A stretch of 64,000 nucleotides of DNA from ZC4RG20 sp036381515 (GTDB lineage: Bacteria; Pseudomonadota; Gammaproteobacteria; Steroidobacterales; Rariloculaceae): contig DASVCR010000072.1 in the NCBI GenBank assembly GCA_036381515.1, positions 1-64,000 of the forward strand, read 5' to 3'. Shown piece by piece: positions 52,189 to 61,030 of the stretch; position 1 is the stretch's first letter; each line of letters begins with the position of its first letter. The notes below the pieces were generated by a model, which was not told the DNA's origin, did no database searches, and saw only the letters and a list, made by a program, of their open reading frames with translations. Position numbers and translations under genes: made by a program.

Positions 52189-53097
52189 ATGAATCCGACC
52201 CTCGGCACGCCGCCGGCCGAGGTCGAGATCGACGCGCGTCTCGTCGCGGAGCTGATCCGGGCGCAGCACCCGGACCTCGCGGGCCTGGAGCTCGGGGCGA
52301 CCCCTGCGGCGTCCGGCTGGGACAACGTGATGTACCGGCTCGGGCCGGACCTCGCGGTGCGCCTGCCGCGCCGCATGCTCGGCGCGCGGAGCCTCGTCGT
52401 CGAGCAGCGCTGGCTTCCGCGGCTCGCGCCGTCGTTGCCGGTCGATACGCCGGTTCCGGTGCGAGTCGGCACGCCGGCGTGCGGTTATCCGTGGCCGTGG
52501 AGCATCGTGACGTGGATACCTGGTGCGCCGGCGTCGGAGACGCCTCTTCATCGCGACGAGGCCGCGCAATGGGGGCGTTTCCTCGGCGCGCTGCACGCGA
52601 TCGATACGCCGGACGTGCCGCCCGAGAATCCGTATCGCGGGCACGGGCTCGCCGCGCGCGACGCCGCGTTCCGCGAGCGTCTCGCGCGGCTCGAGCGTGA
52701 CCCGGCGTTCCGCAGCGGCGAGCAGGAGGCGCTGTCGAGCGCGTGGAACGCAGGTCTCGAGTCGCCCGTCGAGACGGACGCGTGCTGGGTGCATGGCGAC
52801 CTGCATCCGCGCAACGTCGTCACCGTGCAGGGCCGCCTGAGCGGCGTCATCGACTGGGGGGACGCGACCGTCGCCGATCCGAGCGTCGACTTGAGCTCGG
52901 CGTGGATGCTGTTCGAGCCCGCGGAGCACGGACGCGTCTGGGACGCCTATGGACGCGCGACGCCCGCGCGCCTCGCCCGCGCACGCGCATGGGCCGCGTA
53001 CTTCGCGGTCGTGCTGATCGACGCGGGCCGCATCGACGATAGCGGGTTCGAATCGCTCGGCAGGACGATCGCGGATCGCTTGAAGGCCTCTGCGTGA
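52189..53097 (+). CDS. Aminoglycoside-phosphotransferase-fold kinase
   Basis: 302 residues, starting nine bases after the SGNH gene. Catalytic loop WVHGDLHPRNVV (H202, D204, N209) and metal-binding VIDWGDATVADP are those of the APH/choline-kinase fold. N-terminal nucleotide-binding part GWDNVMYRLGPDLAVRLPRR. The 'macrolide-phosphotransferase-like' set includes resistance enzymes and many kinases of unknown small molecules; here there is no resistance context, so I call only the fold. Confidence 0.85.
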   Translation: MNPTLGTPPAEVEIDARLVAELIRAQHPDLAGLELGATPAASGWDNVMYRLGPDLAVRLPRRMLGARSLVVEQRWLPRLAPSLPVDTPVPVRVGTPACGYPWPWSIVTWIPGAPASETPLHRDEAAQWGRFLGALHAIDTPDVPPENPYRGHGLAARDAAFRERLARLERDPAFRSGEQEALSSAWNAGLESPVETDACWVHGDLHPRNVVTVQGRLSGVIDWGDATVADPSVDLSSAWMLFEPAEHGRVWDAYGRATPARLARARAWAAYFAVVLIDAGRIDDSGFESLGRTIADRLKASA

Positions 53098-53313
53098 GGC
53101 ACGGTTCGCGGTCTGAGCTTTCTGCGTGAGGCCCATCGAACGCCTGCTTGCCGGCACTCGAGACGCAGCGGTTCCCGCAAAAACGATAACTCCGTCACAA
53201 CCGCGCCCGCGTCCGCGGTCGTCGAGAACGTATACTTTGCCGAGCCCTTCGCGCGGCTGGCCGCGCGAAGGCCGCGGCCCGACGCGGGGCGCGTTATCTG
53301 CGAGGAGTGGGCA

Positions 53314-53898
53314 ATGGAAGGCAAGTTTCGCAATTGGACGATGCCGCTCGTCACGCTCGCGGCAGCACTCGCGTGCGGCGCGGCAAACGCGCAGGACAAC
53401 GGCATCTACATCGGCGCCGCGGTCGCCGACGTCTCGAGCGATTTCGATCTCGGCGTCGCCGCGCCCGCTTACCGCGTCGACGACGACAGCAGCGGCTTCA
53501 AGCTGATCGGCGGCATTCGGCCGCTCGATCCGATCGGGCTCGAGCTCAACTACGTCGATCTCGGCGATGCGAAGGCGACGCTGGCCGCGGCGTGCCCCGG
53601 CGGCACGTGCCCGGCGTCCGCCGGCTTCGACGCCCGCGCGCTGTCGGTCTCGGCCGTCGGGTACTACTCGCTGCCGCTCGTCGATCTCTACGGACGCGTC
53701 GGCGTCGCGCGCTGGGAATCGGACCGCGACGCCGGGCTCTTCGGCGACGACTCGGAGCGCGGCACGGACCTCACTTACGGCGTCGGCGCGCAGCTCAGGT
53801 TCCTGAGCCTCGCGTTGCGCGTCGAGTACGAGCGGTTCGAGCTCGATCACGATTCGGTCGACAGCGTGTCGCTCGGCCTCACCTACACGTTCTTCTGA
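53314..53898 (+). CDS. OmpA-like outer-membrane beta-barrel protein
   Basis: 194 residues. Signal peptide (cleavage near ANAQDN), then alternating strands (GIYIGAAVADVSSDFDLGV, LIGGIRPLDPIGLELNYVDL, YGRVGVARWESDRD, LALRVEYERFELDHDSV) and a terminal aromatic (TYTFF). This is a small eight-stranded barrel of the OmpA/OprF transmembrane type, without a peptidoglycan-binding domain. Two Cys lie in an extracellular loop (AACPGGTCPA). Followed by a strong hairpin. Confidence 0.85.
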   Translation: MEGKFRNWTMPLVTLAAALACGAANAQDNGIYIGAAVADVSSDFDLGVAAPAYRVDDDSSGFKLIGGIRPLDPIGLELNYVDLGDAKATLAAACPGGTCPASAGFDARALSVSAVGYYSLPLVDLYGRVGVARWESDRDAGLFGDDSERGTDLTYGVGAQLRFLSLALRVEYERFELDHDSVDSVSLGLTYTFF

Positions 53899-53906
53899 CG
53901 ACGCGA

Positions 53907-53935
53907 CCGCGCTTCGAGACACTCTCGAAGCGCGG
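53907..53935. terminator. 13-bp perfect hairpin after the barrel gene
   Basis: The arms CCGCGCTTCGAGA and TCTCGAAGCGCGG are perfect reverse complements with a three-base loop, nine bases after the stop. There is no T run after it, so it is a strong stem that could stop transcription weakly or protect the mRNA end rather than a classic intrinsic terminator. Confidence 0.55.
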
Positions 53936-54082
53936 CGTTCCATCGCCCGTCACCCCCTGCTAGGCACGGTTCCCTACGAGCGAACTTCGTCGTCCGTTTG
54001 GGCCACCAATACGAATCCCGGAGAGGTGCCCGGGGCCGCTCCGGCGCGTACGAGGGATCGGTCGACCTGCAGGAGGTGCGAG

Positions 54083-54742
54083 ATGGAACGGTCTGCCGGA
54101 CGGTTTGCGGTCGTGGCCCTGTGCTCGTCCTGGCTGCTCGGCGCAGCCGCGCAGGACGGCGGCGGGCCCGCGCGAGGTGAGGATTCCGCCTGTGCTCCCG
54201 ACGACGACCACGGCTTCGACCTCGACTTCGACGACGACGACGATCTCGACGCTCGCCGCGTCGCGGCGCGGCTCGACGGTGTGTGCGAGGTGCCGAGCAT
54301 CTCGACGACCGCGCAGGGCACGTTCACGGCCGAGATCGACGACGAGGGAAGGCTGATCGTGTGGACGCTGACGTACCAGGATCTGTCGGCCCCGGTTCAG
54401 CAGGCGCACATCCATTTCGGCGAGCGCCATACGAACGGCGGCATCAGCGCGTTCCTGTGCTCGAACCTCGGCAATGCCCCGGCCGCCACTCAGGCCTGCC
54501 CGGAGACGACGGCGACGATCAACGGGACGATCACGCCCGAGCTGATCGTTGGGCCTGCGGAGCAAGGGATCGGCGCAGGGGAGATCGAAGAGCTGATCCG
54601 CGGGATCCGCTCGGGCGCCGCGTACGTGAACGTGCATACGATGACGTTCCCGGCGGGCGAGATCCGCGGCCAGGTCGTCGGCGCCGACGACGATGACGGC
54701 GGCGATGTGATCAGCAGCGGCGCCGGTCAGTGGGACTACTGA
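54083..54742 (+). CDS. Secreted CHRD-domain protein
   Basis: 219 residues from the ATG at 54083 (AGGAGG upstream). Signal segment FAVVALCSSWLLGAAAQDGG, then a strongly acidic stretch (FDLDFDDDDDLDARR). The CHRD domain (about 75-200) is seen in TAEIDDEGRLIVWTLTYQDL, AHIHFGERHTNGGISAFLC and VNVHTMTFPAGEIRGQVVG. CHRD domains bind metal in some proteins and occur in many secreted proteins of unknown role. Confidence 0.85.
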   Translation: MERSAGRFAVVALCSSWLLGAAAQDGGGPARGEDSACAPDDDHGFDLDFDDDDDLDARRVAARLDGVCEVPSISTTAQGTFTAEIDDEGRLIVWTLTYQDLSAPVQQAHIHFGERHTNGGISAFLCSNLGNAPAATQACPETTATINGTITPELIVGPAEQGIGAGEIEELIRGIRSGAAYVNVHTMTFPAGEIRGQVVGADDDDGGDVISSGAGQWDY

Positions 54743-54818
54743 CGTCCCGCGCGACTCCTGACGTTTCGGCGGGGGCCGGCGGCCTGCTCGGCCGTCCGGC
54801 CCGCCGCGGACGCGAGCG

Positions 54819-56285
54819 TCAGGCGAAGTAGATCGTCTTGACCTCGAAGTAGAGCTCGAGGCCCTCGATGCCGCCCTCGCGGCCGATGCCGGACTGCTTG
54901 AAGCCGCCGAACGGCATCTTCGGGTCGACGATCATGCCGTTCACGGTCACGCTGCCCGAGCGCATGCGCCGCGCGATCTCGTAGCCGCGCTCCGGGTCCT
55001 TCGTGTAGACGGCGCCGTGCAGCCCGTAGATCGTGTCGTTCGCCTTGCGGACGGCATCGTCGATGTCCTTGTACGAGATGAACGACACGACCGGCCCGAA
55101 GATTTCTTCCTGCGCGATCGTCATCTTCTGATCGACGTTCGTGAAGACCGTGGGCTCGATGAAGTAGCCGCGGTCGAGGCCCTTCGGCCGGCCGCCGCCG
55201 AGCACGAGCTTCGCGCCTTCCTGCTTGCCCTTCTCGATGTAGCCCTGCACGCGCTTCAGCTGCCGCTCCATCGCGAGCGGGCCCATCTGCGTCTCGGGAT
55301 TCTGCGGGTCGCCGACCTTCACGTGCCTGACCGCGCCGACGTACGCGTCGAGCACGTCGTTCTTTCTCGACTCGGGCGCGAGGACGCGCGTCAGCGAGAA
55401 GCAGACCTGGCCCGTGATCGGCATCGAGTACGGCACGAGGCTCTGCAGCACCTGGTCCATGTCGGCGTCGTCGAGCACGATCGCCGCCGACTTGCCGCCG
55501 AGCTCGAAGCTCGCGCGCGTCAGCCGCTCGGCCGCGACCGCCGCGATGTGCCGGCCTGCGGCCGTGCTGCCGGTAAAGCTGATCTTGTCGATGCCCGGAT
55601 GACGGATCAGGTAGTCGCCGGTCTCGCGGCCTGCCGGAATCACGTTGAAGACGCCCGGCGGGAGCCCCGCCGCCTCGATGCATTCGGCGAGGATGTACGC
55701 GTCGATCGGCGTCTCGGGCGACGGCTTCGCGACGACCGTGCAGCCTGCCGCGAGCGCGGCGGCCGCCTTGTAGCAGAGCAGCACGAGCGGTGCGTTCCAC
55801 GGCGTGATCGCCGCGACGACGCCGACCGGCTCCTTCACGACGCGCACGAGCCCGCCGTCGTCGCGGCGCCGCTCGTCGACGAGCGGATAGGTCTTGATCA
55901 GCGTGCCGTAGTATTCGAAGAGCTCGGACGGCTGGCCGGACACGTAGCGCGTGAAGCTGATCGGCGCGCCGACCTGCGTCGTCCACGCCTGCGCGAGCTC
56001 GGGCAGCCGGGCCTTCAGGTTCGCTGCTACCTTGAGCAGATAGTTGCCGCGTTCCTCGGGCGAGAGACGCGGCCACGGGCCGTTGTCGAAGGCTTCGCGC
56101 GCGGCCGCGACGGCCTTGTCGACGTCCTTCGGAGAGGCCTCCGGGAACGTCACGAGGACCTCTTCGGTGACCGGCGAGATCACGTTCAGCACGCCGGTGC
56201 CGGCGGGCTTCTGCCACTTGCCGTCGATGAAGAAGGCGTCATGCGCCTTGACGTTGACCTCGTTCGCTTGGAGCGCTGCGCTCAT
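54819..56285 (-). CDS. Aldehyde dehydrogenase (NAD(P)+)
   Basis: 488 residues from the ATG at 56285 (GAAGAGG upstream); a start eight codons earlier is less likely. Catalytic C295 (TGQVCFSLTR) and general base E261 (ASFELGGKS), with N163 (TPWNAPL) and K187 (VVAKPSPETP) for NAD. It belongs to the broad BADH-like ALDH group, oxidising an aldehyde to its acid. A link to the PchF or GMC enzymes elsewhere is possible but not shown; those genes are 10-30 kb away. Confidence 0.92.
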   Translation of the reverse strand: MSAALQANEVNVKAHDAFFIDGKWQKPAGTGVLNVISPVTEEVLVTFPEASPKDVDKAVAAAREAFDNGPWPRLSPEERGNYLLKVAANLKARLPELAQAWTTQVGAPISFTRYVSGQPSELFEYYGTLIKTYPLVDERRRDDGGLVRVVKEPVGVVAAITPWNAPLVLLCYKAAAALAAGCTVVAKPSPETPIDAYILAECIEAAGLPPGVFNVIPAGRETGDYLIRHPGIDKISFTGSTAAGRHIAAVAAERLTRASFELGGKSAAIVLDDADMDQVLQSLVPYSMPITGQVCFSLTRVLAPESRKNDVLDAYVGAVRHVKVGDPQNPETQMGPLAMERQLKRVQGYIEKGKQEGAKLVLGGGRPKGLDRGYFIEPTVFTNVDQKMTIAQEEIFGPVVSFISYKDIDDAVRKANDTIYGLHGAVYTKDPERGYEIARRMRSGSVTVNGMIVDPKMPFGGFKQSGIGREGGIEGLELYFEVKTIYFA

Positions 56286-56384
56286 CTTTCGGTCCTCTTC
56301 GTAGCTCAAAGACGGCCCTCGAGCGGGGCGACGGCCTCGCGAGGGCGGGGATTACGACATGTTCGGCCTCCGCCCGAAGGACTG

Positions 56385-56879
56385 TCAACCGACGTCGGTG
56401 TCGCCGGGTCCCGCCGATGTCTCCGCGCGGTTGCCGCGGACGATCAGCGACAGCGTCAGCGCGACCAGCGCGGCGAAATAGAGCAGCGCGCCGACCGCGT
56501 GCGAGTACTCCCACTGCGCCCGCAGCGTCTCCCAGTCGGCGGGCCGCGTCGTCCAGTTCTCGGTCGCCTGATTCGCCGGGAACGTGAACGCGAAGAAGAT
56601 CGCGAGCGCGAGGACGATGCACACGAGCGCCGTGACGACGAGCCGGAACTCCGCGCCGCGGCGCCGCACGACCACGGCGAGCCAGAGCGTCGACGCGATC
56701 GCCGCGAGGATCGGGATGCCGAGCAGCGCCCAGCCGGCGTAGATCTGCTGCGCGACGAAGTACTCGTCGGCCGGAAGATCGATTTTGTTCGGCAGCGCGT
56801 AGAGGTGCGCGAAGCCGGCCGCCATCGGCAGCGCGACGAGCACGATACTGAGGAGCCGCAGGGCATTCGCGAGCGTCAT
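56385..56879 (-). CDS. DUF1772 (anthrone-oxygenase-like) membrane protein
   Basis: 164 residues, four hydrophobic helices. The conserved stretch FTFPANQATENWTTRPADWE followed by RAQWEYSHAVGALLYFAAL is the DUF1772 signature (N-x-x-T-x-N-W, then W-E-Y-x-H). Some fungal members act as anthrone oxygenases; bacterial function is open. Confidence 0.8.
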   Translation of the reverse strand: MTLANALRLLSIVLVALPMAAGFAHLYALPNKIDLPADEYFVAQQIYAGWALLGIPILAAIASTLWLAVVVRRRGAEFRLVVTALVCIVLALAIFFAFTFPANQATENWTTRPADWETLRAQWEYSHAVGALLYFAALVALTLSLIVRGNRAETSAGPGDTDVG

Positions 56880-56979
56880 CGATTCCTTTGTCGCCGATCG
56901 TACCGACGGGTTCCCGAGCCGAGGCGCGAGAGTCGGAGGATGTCGCTCGGAGTCGTTCCGGGAGGATCTGCGGCGCTTC

Positions 56980-57026
56980 CGCGGAAGCGTTTCTCGAACG
57001 AGAATCGTTCACGAAACGCTTCCGCG
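56980..57026. repeat. 21-bp-arm inverted repeat overlapping the DUF1835 stop
   Basis: Left arm 56980-57000 (CGCGGAAGCGTTTCTCGAAC then G) and right arm 57006-57026 (CGTTCACGAAACGCTTCCGC then G) pair with two mismatches around a five-base loop AGAAT. The stop codon of the DUF1835 gene (57009) lies inside the right arm. It may act as a transcription terminator or as a protein-binding site; no T run. Confidence 0.7.
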
Positions 57027-58343
57027 GGAGCGGAGCCGCACGTCCTTCCGGCGCTCGTCCCACCGCCAGTCCGGCTTCCCGGGGCCGACCTCGACGCCGC
57101 CGACCCAGCGAGCGGGAGGCTTCAAGGATCCGAAGTCGACGTGGCCCTCGAGCACCGCGCGACCGAGCTCGGTGATCGCGAGGACGTCGGTCCACGGCGG
57201 GCGCGCCCGGCCGGCGCGATCGACGCCAGGCCGGCGCGTGAAGACGTGTCCGCTCGCGTGCTCCATCGTCAGCACGCGCCGAAGGACCTCGAGGTCGCCC
57301 TGTCCCGGCAACGGATCGACGACGGCGTTGAGCAGCACGAAGATGCGCTCGAGGCTCTGCTCTCGTTCGGCGAGGAGCCCGAGCACCATCGCTTCCGTGA
57401 ACGACAGCCCGTTCTCGACGGACGGCAGCTCGCGCAGATGACGATGCAGCGCCGGGGCCAGCAGCGGCAACGCGGGCGTCCCCGTGCGCATCAATGCGGC
57501 GAGCGGGCGCGGGTCCGCGCTCGCGAGCGCACGCCACGCATCGATGCCGAGCTTGAGTTGCGCGGGCGACGCGGGCGTGCGCGTCGCCCACAGCATGCGC
57601 AGCGCCTCGGGCGGCAGCTGGCCGAGCCCGACGAAGCGGGTCGTCCCCGGGAACGTGCCGACGTTGATCAGCTCGAGCCGCGGCGGCCGGCGATGACGCG
57701 CGTAGTGGCCGAGGAGCCGCACGAGCACGAGCTGGTCGTAGCAGTCGAGCTCGGACCAGATCACGACGCGATCGTAGTCCGCCGAGTCGTGCAAGCGCTG
57801 CTCGTCGCGCCGTAAACCGTCGAGCACCTGGTCGCGCTCGAGCGGCGGCTCCCGCGACTGCCCGTAAGCCTCGACGAGAAAGCGGGCGCGCTGCTCGAGG
57901 GCGCCGGGACCCTCGCGGACCGGCCCCGCGAGGTAAGGATAGCTGTGCTCGTAGAAGTCGCCGTGGAAGCCCGCTTCGAGCAGCGCGCGCCGAATGTCGC
58001 TGCCGCAGCGGACGTGCAGCGTGCGCAGGTGGCCGTCGAGCGCCGTCGCGCGTTCTGCGGGAGCACGCGCACTCGCGGCGCCCGCCGACGACGCGATCGT
58101 CTCGAGCGCCACTCGCTCGCGCGCCATCGCCGCGATGTGCCGCTTGAGATGCGCCCAGTCGTCGAAGCGCAGCTCTCGAGCGACCAGGTACTGCGCCTCC
58201 GCGAGCTTCGGCGGTAACGACTCGAAGCGCGCGAGCGCGTCCGCGTCGCCGGCGCGGGCCGCCTTCAGCAGGTCTTTCGCGCGCTTTCGCTGTTGCTCGA
58301 AGTCGAGACGAAAGTGAGAGTAGGGCGCGGGCCGCTCGGCCAT
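57009..58343 (-). CDS. DUF1835-type protein with N-terminal helical module
   Basis: 444 residues. Residues 15-75 (KRAKDLLKAARAGDADALAR ... YLVARELRFDDWAHLKRHIA) match the N-terminal module of the ankyrin protein at 19725. Residues 105-230 are a DUF1835 domain (HVRCGSDIRRALLEAGFHGD, VIWSELDCYDQLVLVRLL). The C-terminal part (ITELGRAVLEGHVDFGSL, PARWVGGVEV) is the usual companion. Function unknown; probably cytoplasmic. The SD (AGGGG) lies in a predicted leader hairpin. Confidence 0.8.
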   Translation of the reverse strand: MAERPAPYSHFRLDFEQQRKRAKDLLKAARAGDADALARFESLPPKLAEAQYLVARELRFDDWAHLKRHIAAMARERVALETIASSAGAASARAPAERATALDGHLRTLHVRCGSDIRRALLEAGFHGDFYEHSYPYLAGPVREGPGALEQRARFLVEAYGQSREPPLERDQVLDGLRRDEQRLHDSADYDRVVIWSELDCYDQLVLVRLLGHYARHRRPPRLELINVGTFPGTTRFVGLGQLPPEALRMLWATRTPASPAQLKLGIDAWRALASADPRPLAALMRTGTPALPLLAPALHRHLRELPSVENGLSFTEAMVLGLLAEREQSLERIFVLLNAVVDPLPGQGDLEVLRRVLTMEHASGHVFTRRPGVDRAGRARPPWTDVLAITELGRAVLEGHVDFGSLKPPARWVGGVEVGPGKPDWRWDERRKDVRLRSRGSVS

Positions 58344-58748
58344 GATGGATTCCCCTTATCGTTTCGCCTGCGTCCGCCCAGGCAGATAAGGGAAAGCTCG
58401 GTCTCGCGACGAGGTCGTTGGTCGTGGGCGCAGCCCTTTCCGCGGACGTGGAGGCTCCGACCGAGCACGCGGTTCAGTGTAGGGCCGACATCGAACCCGT
58501 GCAACGAGGCCGACGCGAACGAGATGCGAAAGAGGCCCTCGAGGGCAAAGCTCGATCGGCACGACATCGAGCTTGCGGGACCTGCTTCGAGCGCGGGCAC
58601 GGCGAAGCGCGGCGCCGATCGCCGGGGAACGGCGGGCGCGCGGCTTCTGCGGCTCGGGGCCGACATCTTCTGTCACATTGAACATCTCGCAGCTTCGAGG
58701 GTATGCTCCGCGGCGGTTTCATCAGCCGTTGTCGGGGAGGGCGCGACG
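58344..58748. other. Divergent intergenic region (DUF1835 gene left, membrane protein right)
   Basis: 405 bases with no credible gene. Promoters for both neighbours must lie here. Apart from the leader hairpin, a stretch at about 58430-58460 (CCCTTTCCGCGGACGTGGAG then GC) resembles bases 21485-21515 in front of the ankyrin gene (CCCTTGCCGCGGACGGGAGG then C). Both genes share an N-terminal module. Confidence 0.4.
58350..58394 (-). promoter_or_regulatory. Leader hairpin masking the DUF1835 ribosome site
   Basis: In the minus-strand RNA, CCCTTATC (from + 58385-58392) pairs with GATAAGGG (from + 58353-58360), extended by UU/AA after one bulged G. Inside it an inner stem GCCTG/CAGGC closes an eight-base loop. 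The right outer arm contains the AGGGG ribosome site six to eight bases before the ATG at 58343, so folding would hide it. This looks like a translational switch; folding energy was not computed. Confidence 0.45.
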
Positions 58749-59750
58749 GTGAAGGATTTCAACGCCGGCGAGGTCATCGGCCTGCTGAAGCGCACGCTGC
58801 CGTTCCTCGTCTTTCGGTTCCTGATCTATTTCGGCATCACGCTCGCCTACGTCGTCGGCACCGGCGTCGGGATGGGCATCGGCTACTTCGTTGGCTACAT
58901 CGGAGACGATCCCGGCGCCTTCAGCGTATGGGGTGGCGTGTTCGGCTTCGGGCTCGTCAGCAGCGTCGTCTACTTCCTTCGCGAGTATCTGCTCTATCTC
59001 GTGAAGGCGGGACACATCGCCGTGCTCGTGGAGCTCATGGACGGCAAAGAGCTGCCCGAGGGGCGTTCGCAGATCGACCATGCGCAGAAGCTCGTGCGTG
59101 AGCGCTTCGCGGAGTCGTCGGTGCTGTTCGGGCTCGACCAGCTGATCAAGAGCATCCTGCGCGCGTTCAACCGCACGTTCTTCACGATTTCCGCGCTCAT
59201 CCCGATCCCCGGCCTCGAGGCCGTCGCGAAGCTCGTCAACACCGTCCTGAACCTGTCGCTGACCTACCTCGACGAGGTCATTCTCGCGCACAACATCCGG
59301 ACGCGGGCCGAGAACCCATGGCGATCCGGGCAGACGGCACTCATTCTCTACGCGCAGAACTACAAGGCGTTCCTCAAGAACGCTTTCGTTCTCGCCTTCT
59401 TCATCTGGGGTCTGACCCTGGTCGTGTTCCTCGTCGCGCTCGCGCCGGCGGCAGCCGTCGTCGCACTCTTCCCCGGCTCTGCGGGCATCCTGACGGTGGC
59501 CATCGCGGTCGTCTTCGCGTGGGGCGTGAAGCAGGCGGTGATCGAGCCTTTCGCGATGACGGCGCTGATGCAGGTGTTCTTCAAGGTCACCGAGGGGCAG
59601 GCGGCGGATCCCGAGTGGGAGGCTCGCCTCGACAAGGCGACGTCGAAGTTCCGGGAGCTCAAGGAGCGCGCGGCGAGCTGGACCGCCGCGCAGACTGCAG
59701 CGATACGGCGCGGCGACGACGAGCCGCTGCCCGAATCGCCGACTTCCTGA
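58749..59750 (+). CDS. Polytopic membrane protein of unknown function
   Basis: 333 residues from a GTG at 58749 with GGGGAGGG upstream. Helices at about 17-40, 52-78, 210-240 and 245-270; a central amphipathic part FNRTFFTISALIPIPGLEAV and a polar C-terminal tail (WEARLDKATSKFRELKERAA). FLREYLLYLVKAGHIAVLVE and NYKAFLKNAFVLAFFIWG are the best conserved-looking blocks. Family not recognised. The next gene, a lipoprotein, starts 56 bases later and may be in the same operon. Confidence 0.72.
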   Translation: MKDFNAGEVIGLLKRTLPFLVFRFLIYFGITLAYVVGTGVGMGIGYFVGYIGDDPGAFSVWGGVFGFGLVSSVVYFLREYLLYLVKAGHIAVLVELMDGKELPEGRSQIDHAQKLVRERFAESSVLFGLDQLIKSILRAFNRTFFTISALIPIPGLEAVAKLVNTVLNLSLTYLDEVILAHNIRTRAENPWRSGQTALILYAQNYKAFLKNAFVLAFFIWGLTLVVFLVALAPAAAVVALFPGSAGILTVAIAVVFAWGVKQAVIEPFAMTALMQVFFKVTEGQAADPEWEARLDKATSKFRELKERAASWTAAQTAAIRRGDDEPLPESPTS

Positions 59751-59806
59751 GCGAGTCGAACGACAAAAGCCGCCTCGACGGCGGCGACACGGAGAGAGAC
59801 GCAATC

Positions 59807-60481
59807 ATGAACGAGTCGTTCCCGCACCTTCGCGCGGTTCTTGCCGTGCTGCTCATCCTCCAGCTTGCCGGTTGCGGAGGCGCCGACCCCGGCAGCGCGT
59901 CTCCCGCGGGCGATAGCCTTGCCGCGGAGAGCACGGGCCTCGAAGAGGCCCCGCAGACGAGCGGGAGCGACGCACCTGCTCTCGCGGCCGCGTCCCACGA
60001 AGCCGCGCAGACGTTCGTGCCGACCGCGGCCGACATCACCGCATACGAACGAGGCCTGCGGCGGGAGGTGGAAATGCTCCAGGGCGCGAAGGAGCGCCTT
60101 GCCCAGGCCGGGGACGACGAGGCACGGCTCGGCATCCTGGATGAGATCCAGCCGCAGCGCCTCCGTCAGGCGGGGGCGGTCGCGAGCAGCCTGGCAGAGG
60201 AACGCTACGAGGCGATCGCGAACGCGGTCAACGACGTGCTCGGCAAGCTCGAGATGGGCGAGGCGGCGCGGCAGTCGATGCCGAGCGAGGAAGAGCTCGC
60301 GAAGATGCCGCCCGAACTCCGGGCGCAGGTCGAGGAGAACCTGCGGCAGGTGCAGGCCGCATGGGGCGATCCGTACGAAGGGCTCGACGACGCCGCGGTC
60401 GCGGCGCTCGAAGCGAGGGTCGACGACCTCCGCCGCTTGCGTGCCGAGCATGTCGGCCTGCTGCTGGACATGGGGCGTTAG
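59807..60481 (+). CDS. Lipoprotein with coiled-coil-like helices
   Basis: 224 residues from the ATG at 59807 (GGAGAGAGAC upstream). Lipobox LQLAGCGG at residues 18-25. After a disordered Ser/Ala-rich linker the rest is helical and charged (ELRAQVEENLRQVQAAWGDP, ALEARVDDLRRLRAEHVGLL). Function unknown; probably an envelope lipoprotein expressed with the preceding membrane protein. Confidence 0.75.
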   Translation: MNESFPHLRAVLAVLLILQLAGCGGADPGSASPAGDSLAAESTGLEEAPQTSGSDAPALAAASHEAAQTFVPTAADITAYERGLRREVEMLQGAKERLAQAGDDEARLGILDEIQPQRLRQAGAVASSLAEERYEAIANAVNDVLGKLEMGEAARQSMPSEEELAKMPPELRAQVEENLRQVQAAWGDPYEGLDDAAVAALEARVDDLRRLRAEHVGLLLDMGR

Positions 60482-60610
60482 CCGCAGGCTTGCCGTTCTG
60501 CCTCCGGCTTCGCGGCTCGCGCTTCGGCGGCATTCCGTCGCATTCCTCGGGTCGAGATGCTCGAGGCCAACGACCCGAGAAAGCGGCGCGTCCGTCCCGC
60601 GTCGCCGAGG

Positions 60611-60967
60611 TCAGAAAATGCTGCGGATCAGCCACTCTCCGACCGTGCCGATCGCGGACATCATCAGCGCGCCGCCGAGGGCCCAGCCGAACCCGTCGAC
60701 CCTGAGCCGGTCGGTCAGCCGGTCCGTCAGCATCAGCAGGATCGCGTCGATGATCCAGCGCGTGATGAACGCGAGGAGCCACGCGATGCCGAGCGTGATC
60801 ACCGTGAGCACGCCGAACAGCAGCCAGCCGAGCAGAAAGTTCAGGATGCCGAAGATCGCGGCGACGATGATCGCGCTGACGAAATCCTTGACGTGGAAGC
60901 CGGGCAGGACGGCGGCCGTGATCCAGACCGCGACCGACAGGATCAGCCAGGAAAGCAGCAGGCTCAT
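60611..60967 (-). CDS. Phage holin family (superfamily IV)-type membrane protein
   Basis: 118 residues from the ATG at 60967 (GGAGGAA upstream). Four helices with the family pattern MSLLLSWLILSVAVWITAAV, LPGFHVKDFVSAIIVAAIFG and NFLLGWLLFGVLTVITLGIA. This 'mycobacterial 4-TMS holin' family (DUF360-like) is chromosomal and common in many bacteria; a lytic role is not implied. No phage genes adjoin it. Confidence 0.85.
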   Translation of the reverse strand: MSLLLSWLILSVAVWITAAVLPGFHVKDFVSAIIVAAIFGILNFLLGWLLFGVLTVITLGIAWLLAFITRWIIDAILLMLTDRLTDRLRVDGFGWALGGALMMSAIGTVGEWLIRSIF

Positions 60968-61030
60968 CGCGGGTTCCTCCGGCGTCGACGGTTCCGCGAT
61001 CGTACAACGCGCGGGAGCGACGCATTGCCA

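Noticed and set aside
52189..53097. Antibiotic-resistance phosphotransferase
   Set aside because: Only the general APH fold is visible; no resistance context or specific subfamily motif.
60611..60967. Prophage lysis gene (holin)
   Set aside because: The 4-TMS holin-like family is chromosomal in many bacteria; no endolysin or phage structural genes adjoin it.
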